This document shows positions 59,002 to 64,000 of a DNA stretch of 64,000 nucleotides, in pieces. This DNA is from Kribbella sindirgiensis (GTDB taxonomy: Bacteria > Actinomycetota > Actinomycetes > Propionibacteriales > Kribbellaceae), in the NCBI RefSeq assembly GCF_004331435.1, contig NZ_SJKA01000001.1, positions 496,001 through 560,000 of the forward strand, given 5' to 3'. The stretch's first letter is position 1; each line of letters begins with the position of its first letter. Under the pieces are notes generated by a model. That model did not search any database and was not told the origin of the DNA. It worked only from the letters and a program-made list of their open reading frames with translations. The position numbers and the translations under genes are program-made.

Positions 59002-60216
59002 TCAGCCGGACCAGCGGCCGGTGAAGAAGCCGGCGGCCCAGATCGCCGCCAGCGGTATCGCCACGGCCAGGTAGAGGCGACCGATCCACGGTCTGCGTCT
59101 GGCCAGGACCGCGAGACCGATCCACAGCGGCCACATCAGCAGGGTGGCCCGGGTGAGTGAGTAGATCCAGAACGACGTACAGAACGCACCGATCGTGGCG
59201 GCGACCCAGGCTGCCTCGCCCCAGGACCGGCGCCAGAACAGCCAGGCGAGCAGGACCAGCCCGATGAACAACGTGACCAGTTCGGCCCGGAACATCCAGG
59301 TCCAGTCGCTGCGGTCGGCCGGGAAGTGGCCCTTGCTCGCGGCCTCGAAAGTGTGCATCAGCGAGATCCACGGCCAGGTGAACTCCCGCGCCCAGCCCTT
59401 CTCCTGCGCGTCCTGCCAGGCGAACCAGGAGCCGTGGATCTGCTTCAGGTACGCCATGAAGCCGAGCACCGGTACGACGGGCAGCGCCAGCCACGGCAGC
59501 GACAACCAGTCCCGCTTCTTCGAGGTCACGAACTCGACGAGCAACGCGAAGATCAGGAACAGCCCGGACACCCGCACCGTGGACGCCAGCGCGACGAAGA
59601 CGGCGGCGCGCGCCCACCGCCCCTGCCGCGCGGCCAGCCACGCCGGGAACGCGAAGGCGCAGAACAGCGCCTCGGTGTACCCGGCCGCGAGGAAGACCCC
59701 GACCGGAGCGCCGTACCAGACCATGGCGGCGTTCGGGCCGATGCCCTTCAGCTCCGGGAACTCGTACTGCGCCAGGCGCGCGAGGTACACACCCGCCACG
59801 GCGCTGGCGACGGCCGACACCACGATGCCGGCGGCAACGTAGCCGATACCGGTGTAGCTGACCAGCCGGACCAGCACCGGGAAGCCCGGAAAGAACGCGG
59901 CCAGCGGCGCACCGGACGGCTCACCGTGGTTGTAGCCGAACTCAGCGACCGCCTTCAGGTGCCAGACGTCCCACTGCAGCCAGGCCTTCCACACGTTCGG
60001 GTAGTCACTGCCCCGGTTGAACATGAGCGGCGCGGAGACCGACAGCACGAACAGCGCCACCCGGGTGACCAGCCACCACCCGAGCACCTCCCGAGCCACC
60101 GGCGTCGGCATCCACCGCTGCCAGCCCACCCCGTCGACCCGGGCCCGCCGAGCCTTCCCCGGCCTGGGCTCACCGGCAGCCGAGCGCTCAAACACGCCCC
60201 CACCGCCGCACACCAC
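59002..60216 (-). CDS. Membrane mannosyltransferase (PIG-V/PIG-M-like, GT-C fold)
   Basis: 404 residues, about 9-10 helices. The first large loop has WDVWHLKAVAEFGYNHG, carrying the Asp typical of GT-C enzymes, and then PLAAFFPGFPVLVRLVS, the PIG-V/mannosyltransferase motif. GT-C enzymes transfer sugars from polyprenyl phosphate outside the membrane; a mannose donor is likely from the family. The first ~35 residues are charged, so a downstream start near GTG/ATG at ~60111 is possible. Co-directional with a PBP gene upstream. Confidence 0.85.
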   Translation of the reverse strand: MVCGGGGVFERSAAGEPRPGKARRARVDGVGWQRWMPTPVAREVLGWWLVTRVALFVLSVSAPLMFNRGSDYPNVWKAWLQWDVWHLKAVAEFGYNHGEPSGAPLAAFFPGFPVLVRLVSYTGIGYVAAGIVVSAVASAVAGVYLARLAQYEFPELKGIGPNAAMVWYGAPVGVFLAAGYTEALFCAFAFPAWLAARQGRWARAAVFVALASTVRVSGLFLIFALLVEFVTSKKRDWLSLPWLALPVVPVLGFMAYLKQIHGSWFAWQDAQEKGWAREFTWPWISLMHTFEAASKGHFPADRSDWTWMFRAELVTLFIGLVLLAWLFWRRSWGEAAWVAATIGAFCTSFWIYSLTRATLLMWPLWIGLAVLARRRPWIGRLYLAVAIPLAAIWAAGFFTGRWSG

Positions 60217-60287
60217 AGTCCACCCGAGTCACAGCCCCATCGTCCCTCATCCAGGTTGCACTGGCCGGAGCCAGTGCGCGGACGCCA

Positions 60288-62519
60288 CTAGCCGCCGGGT
60301 GTTCTCGGCGTGTCGGTGGGTTTCGGTTTGGTGGTGCCGCCGGTCGGCAGCGACGGGATGACCGGGGTCGTCGTCGTTTGCGTCGGCTTGGTCTTGGTCG
60401 GGGTGTTCGTCGGCTTCGACGGCGGCGGCGTGCTCGGCGGCGGAGTACTCGGGGGCGGAGTACTGGGCGGCGGCGTGCTCGGCGGCGGAGTACTCGGCGG
60501 CGGGGTGTACGTCGGGGTCGACGTGTCCTTGATCTGGTCCTTGTCCGGATCGGCGAACTCGGCTTCGGGCACGCCGTCGAGGGCGGCCTTCATGAACGCC
60601 AGCCAGGTCTTCAGCGGCCAGTTGCCACCGAAGAAGGCCGGGTCGTCGCTGTACGGGTCGAGGTCCGACTCACCGGTGGCGCCGGCCCGGTACAGCACAG
60701 AGGTGGACTCCTGCGGCGTGTAGCCCGTCCACCACGAGGTCAGCGTCGCCGAGCCGTCCTTACAGCCGTCGCACGCCGCGTTCTCCTTGCGGTCCTCGAC
60801 CGCGACACCACCGGCGGTACCGGTCTTGCCCGCGACCGGGCGGTCCAGATCCTTTGCTCCCTCGCCGGTGCCCTTCTCGACCACGTTCTGCAGGGCGAAG
60901 TTGACCAGGTTCGCGATCTCCGGCGTGAAGGCCTGCTTCTGCTGCTTCATGACACTCGCGTCCGACCACAGCACCTTGCCGTCGGGACCGCGGACTTCCT
61001 TGATCACGTGCAGCGGCGTGTACTTGCCCTCGGCAGCGAACGTCGCGTAGGCGTTCGCCATGTCGACCGGCGACGCGTACGCGTCCGGGCCGAGCACCGT
61101 CGCCGGCGCCTGCCGGTCCTTCTCCAGCGTCTTCGACGCCGGGATGCCGGCCGCCTCGGCGGCGTCCACCACCTTGCTCGGGCCGTCCTCCATGGTCTTG
61201 TCGACCAGCTCGTAGAAGGCGGTGTTGATCGACTGCTCGGTCGCCTTCATCAGCGTGACGTCGCCGTAGTCGGTGTTCAGCTCGTTGCCGAACTTCTGGC
61301 CCTGGATCACGATCGGGCTGTCGCCTTGGTAGGTGTCCCAGAGCGACTTGCCCTCCTTCAGCGCCGCGGCCAGTGCGAACGGCTTGAACGACGAGCCCGG
61401 TCGCGCCTTCGTCGTTGCCCAGTTCAACTGACTCTTCAGGAAGTCCGGCCCGCCGTACATCGCCAGCAACTGACCGGTGCCCGGTTGCACGGCGGCCATC
61501 CCGACGTGCAGGCCGGCGTTCTTCTTCGGCTGTTCCTTCGCGGCGTCCAGCATCCGCTTCTGCTGGGTGTAGTTGAAGGTGGTGGTCACCTTCAGGCCGC
61601 CGCCGGTGATCTCGTCCTCGTCGAAGCCGCGCTGTGCCAGCTCCTTGCGGGCCATGTCGAGCAGGAAACCGTTCGGGCCGGCGTACCGGCTGCTCTTCTT
61701 CCTCAGGTCCTTGAGACTCGGCAGCGAGTTGCCGTATTGCTTCTCTTGGGCCTCGGTGATCGTGCCCATCTGCTGCATACCGTCGAGGACGTAGTGGTAC
61801 CGATCGATGATCCGCTTCTTCGTCCGCGGATCCGAATCGGTGACATCGAACAGCGACGGGTTGTTCAGCACCGTCGCGAGCAGGGCAGTCTGCTGAATCG
61901 ACAGCTTGTTCGGGTCGGGCTGCTTGAAGTAGGCGGCCCCCGCAGCAGAGATACCGTACGCACCCTGGCCGAAGTAGATCGTGTTCAGGTAGCCCTCGAG
62001 CGTCTTGCTCTTGTCCTGCTGCCGGCCGAGCTTGGTCGCGATGAACAGTTCCTTGAGCTTGCGCGAGACCGTCCGCTCCTGGGTCAGGTACATGATCTTG
62101 ACGTACTGCTGGGTGATCGTCGAACCACCCTGCAACTGCTCACCGCGGGCGATGTTCACGGCCGCGCGGACCATACCGCTCGGAGAGATCCCCGGGTTGG
62201 TCCAGAACGTCCGGTCCTCCGCCGCGATCACCGAGTCCTGAACGTGTTTCGGGATCTGCGACAGCGGCACCGTGTGCCGGTTCTGCTCGTAGAACGAGCC
62301 GAGCGGGTTGCGCTGGTCGGCGTACGTCACCGTGGTTGTGTTGGTGGCGAACTCCTTGTTCGGGTCCGGGATCTTCGTGGTCTGGTAGACGATGAAGAAG
62401 GCCGCGACCGAGCCGATGATGCCGAGGAAGAGGAGGGCGGCGAGCCAGCCGAGTACCCGGAGCGCCCAGTGCTTCTTGCGCCGGGGCGGCGGGGCGGCCT
62501 TCCTACGAGCTTCACTCAC
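60288..62519 (-). CDS. Class A penicillin-binding protein (transglycosylase/transpeptidase)
   Basis: 743 residues. Membrane helix ~20-45; transglycosylase GT51 domain with AAEDRTFW (Glu101) and GGSTITQQYVK; transpeptidase with GSSFKP (Ser376, Lys379), SIN (430-432) and GKTGTAGG. It polymerises lipid II and cross-links glycan chains outside the membrane. The tail after ~670 is Pro/Ser/Thr-rich with six PPPST repeats, then Lys/Thr/Pro, probably extending through the cell wall. All catalytic residues are present. Start ATG or GTG at 62519 with basic MSEARRKAAPPPRRKK. Confidence 0.95.
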   Translation of the reverse strand: MSEARRKAAPPPRRKKHWALRVLGWLAALLFLGIIGSVAAFFIVYQTTKIPDPNKEFATNTTTVTYADQRNPLGSFYEQNRHTVPLSQIPKHVQDSVIAAEDRTFWTNPGISPSGMVRAAVNIARGEQLQGGSTITQQYVKIMYLTQERTVSRKLKELFIATKLGRQQDKSKTLEGYLNTIYFGQGAYGISAAGAAYFKQPDPNKLSIQQTALLATVLNNPSLFDVTDSDPRTKKRIIDRYHYVLDGMQQMGTITEAQEKQYGNSLPSLKDLRKKSSRYAGPNGFLLDMARKELAQRGFDEDEITGGGLKVTTTFNYTQQKRMLDAAKEQPKKNAGLHVGMAAVQPGTGQLLAMYGGPDFLKSQLNWATTKARPGSSFKPFALAAALKEGKSLWDTYQGDSPIVIQGQKFGNELNTDYGDVTLMKATEQSINTAFYELVDKTMEDGPSKVVDAAEAAGIPASKTLEKDRQAPATVLGPDAYASPVDMANAYATFAAEGKYTPLHVIKEVRGPDGKVLWSDASVMKQQKQAFTPEIANLVNFALQNVVEKGTGEGAKDLDRPVAGKTGTAGGVAVEDRKENAACDGCKDGSATLTSWWTGYTPQESTSVLYRAGATGESDLDPYSDDPAFFGGNWPLKTWLAFMKAALDGVPEAEFADPDKDQIKDTSTPTYTPPPSTPPPSTPPPSTPPPSTPPPSTPPPSKPTNTPTKTKPTQTTTTPVIPSLPTGGTTKPKPTDTPRTPGG
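60421..60510. repeat. Six 15-bp tandem repeats in the PBP tail
   Basis: Units GGCGGCGGMGTRCTC repeat head to tail, with slight variation and a weaker last copy, coding for STPPP on the minus strand. In-frame copy-number change would alter only the length of the wall-spanning tail. Confidence 0.9.
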
Positions 62520-62645
62520 TGTGCAATCCTCGACGATCTCGCTGAAGTCATTGCCCCACAGACTACGGTGGGTGTGGTAACAGGCCCGAATCCGCTCCGG
62601 ATGCTAGCAAGCACCTGCTGCCGGGCCCAAAGTCGCTGCAAGCGG

Positions 62646-64000
62646 TTACCCCGTGACGTGCGGTGCGAGCAATGTCACGGCGATCAGCGCGGCCGGGAAA
62701 CACGCCAGGAACATCGTGAACGTGTAGCCCATGATGTCGCGCGCCTTGAGGCCGAGGATGGCGAGCGTCGGCAGCATCCAGAACGGCTGCAGCAGGTTCG
62801 CACTCGCCTCGCCGAGGTCGTACACGACGACCATCCAGCCCGCGTCGACCTTCAACTCGTTCGCGGCCTGCAGCACGTACGGCGCCTCGATCACCCACTT
62901 GCTGCCGCCGCTCGGGACGAAGATGCCGAGGATGCACGAGTAGATCGCGACCAGCGGCGGGAACAGGAACTGGTTGCTCGCCTGCACCAGCCACCCGGCG
63001 AGCCGCGCGGAGATCCCGGTGTAGGCGATCATCCCGAAAATCCCGCCGTACAAGGGGAACTGGAGCAGTACGCCGGCCGCCGCGGGCGCACCGTCGCGCA
63101 CCGCACGAGCCATCCGCCACGGCCGCCAGTGCAGGAGCATCGCGAGCAGGAACAGGATCAGGTTGACCGTGTTGAGGTCGAGCGCGTTGAAGAAGCTCTT
63201 CCCACTGAAGTAGCGGACCAGGTAGATCGCACCGAGCAGCACGATCAGCAGACTGAACAACGGCGAGTGCTCGAGCCAGTCCCCAGGCCTCCGCGTTTCC
63301 TGGCGTTGGCCGTTGTACGCCGATCCGCGCCCGACGAGTGGTTTGAGTTCGATCCCGATCTGCTCCGCGGTCCGCGCGTTGTTCTCGCCGGGCGCGATGA
63401 ACCACGCCATCGCGACACCGACGACGTACACGATCAGCGTCGCCACGAGCGCCTGCCAGGTGAAGATCGTGTCGCTGAGCGGGATCAGCCCGCTGGCGTG
63501 GCCGCCGGCCTTGATCACCTCCTGCACCGGCGCCGGGCTGCTGCTCGCGCTCGCCACCTGCAACGCCGCCGAACCGGACAACCCCTGCGCCCACACGGTC
63601 CCGAGCCCGAGGAACGCCATCGCACCGAGCGCGCGATAGTCCGCCTTCGGCACGTTGCGCGCGACCTCCCGCGCCAGGATCGCCGCGAAGATCAGGCTGA
63701 AGGCCCAGTTCAGGTACGACGCCAGCATCGCGACCGCGGCGACGAACGCGACCGCCGACCGCGGACTCTTCGGGATCCGGGCCAGCCGGGTGATCAACCG
63801 CGCGATCGGTCCGCTGGTGGCGACGGCGTACCCGCCGATGATGATCATCGCCATCTGCAGGGTGAACGTGATCAGCGACCAGAACCCGATGCCCCAGGCA
63901 TCGATCAGGCCGAAGCCCTTGGTCGCGGCCGGGTCGTCGGGGCGCTTCAGCAGCGGCTCACCGGTGACGAGCCCGAACAGCAGCACCACGAACGTGCCGA
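62646..64000 (-). CDS. Short-chain fatty acid transporter, AtoE/TIGR00366 type (partial)
   Basis: The 3' ~450 codons are present; the N-terminus lies beyond the window. About 10 helices. Motifs SYLNWAFSLIFAAILAREVA, LNTVNLILFLLAMLLHW and FVPSGGSKWVIEAPYVLQAA are typical of the AtoE family, which imports short-chain fatty acids such as acetoacetate or butyrate. The frame continues to the window edge without a stop. Between this gene and the PBP gene lies 126 bp without a recognisable feature. Confidence 0.9.
   Translation of the reverse strand, partial: GTFVVLLFGLVTGEPLLKRPDDPAATKGFGLIDAWGIGFWSLITFTLQMAMIIIGGYAVATSGPIARLITRLARIPKSPRSAVAFVAAVAMLASYLNWAFSLIFAAILAREVARNVPKADYRALGAMAFLGLGTVWAQGLSGSAALQVASASSSPAPVQEVIKAGGHASGLIPLSDTIFTWQALVATLIVYVVGVAMAWFIAPGENNARTAEQIGIELKPLVGRGSAYNGQRQETRRPGDWLEHSPLFSLLIVLLGAIYLVRYFSGKSFFNALDLNTVNLILFLLAMLLHWRPWRMARAVRDGAPAAAGVLLQFPLYGGIFGMIAYTGISARLAGWLVQASNQFLFPPLVAIYSCILGIFVPSGGSKWVIEAPYVLQAANELKVDAGWMVVVYDLGEASANLLQPFWMLPTLAILGLKARDIMGYTFTMFLACFPAALIAVTLLAPHVTG

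Noticed and set aside
60421-60510. Regulatory repeat region
   Set aside because: The 15-bp units lie in frame within the PBP gene and code for STPPP; they need no other explanation.

Overview
This 64-kb window comes from the chromosome of a high-GC actinomycete. Most genes have G/C-rich third positions, GTG and TTG starts are common, and many genes overlap by ATGA or GTGA. Several features point to a soil actinobacterium, most likely Kribbella or a close relative in the Nocardioidales/Propionibacteriales: SCO6880/SCO6881-type transfer proteins, DUF4913, a dnaB carrying inteins, an IS1380 element, a GH92 mannosidase and an FemX-like protein. This is inference from gene content, not from a database match.

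0-6.8 kb is ordinary accessory metabolism: the end of an ABC sugar-transporter ATPase, a small CX5R phosphatase, a RidA-like protein, an FAD oxidoreductase facing a WYL regulator, and two small redox-type modules. In the first module a MerR regulator faces two membrane proteins. In the second a MarR regulator faces an FMN reductase and a DoxX protein. 6.8-12.4 kb holds dnaB, interrupted by two inteins, a cluster of DnaA-box-like sequences upstream of it, a MATE exporter and a coiled-coil protein. 12.5-14.4 kb holds an IS1380-family element and a 291-bp MITE-like element that abut through a shared CTAG.

14.4-25.9 kb is a type IV secretion/conjugation-like gene cluster (VirD4-, VirB4-, VirB6- and VirB2-like proteins) with no relaxase, followed by a divergent membrane beta-propeller gene and a small secreted protein. 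26.0-27.7 kb is the conserved rpsF-ssb-rpsR-rplI operon. 27.9-36.6 kb holds transporters, regulators, endonuclease IV, a Nudix hydrolase, an SDR/TetR pair with a very clear operator, and an FemX plus alanine-racemase-like pair. 36.6-41.3 kb is an unusual LuxR-led cluster: a hemopexin-repeat/lysozyme-like protein followed by two paralogous proteins of unknown function, one ending in LysM.

41.4-47.3 kb holds a methyltransferase, a VOC protein and a glycan/membrane set (SqdB-like, GtrA, a membrane-glycosyltransferase fusion, an epimerase). 47.4-54.2 kb is a five-gene overlapping operon that ends in a probable polymorphic toxin and immunity protein. It is headed by a zinc-ribbon protein, a coupling-like protein with a lost P-loop, and an intact HerA/VirB4-like ATPase. 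This is the best candidate for an undescribed system. 54.5-64 kb holds a large secreted GH92 enzyme with Gln where most family members have the acid Glu, two membrane proteins, a class A penicillin-binding protein and the end of a short-chain fatty-acid transporter.

No rRNA, tRNA or CRISPR array was recognised. Long open frames antisense to real genes are common because of the GC bias and are not annotated.
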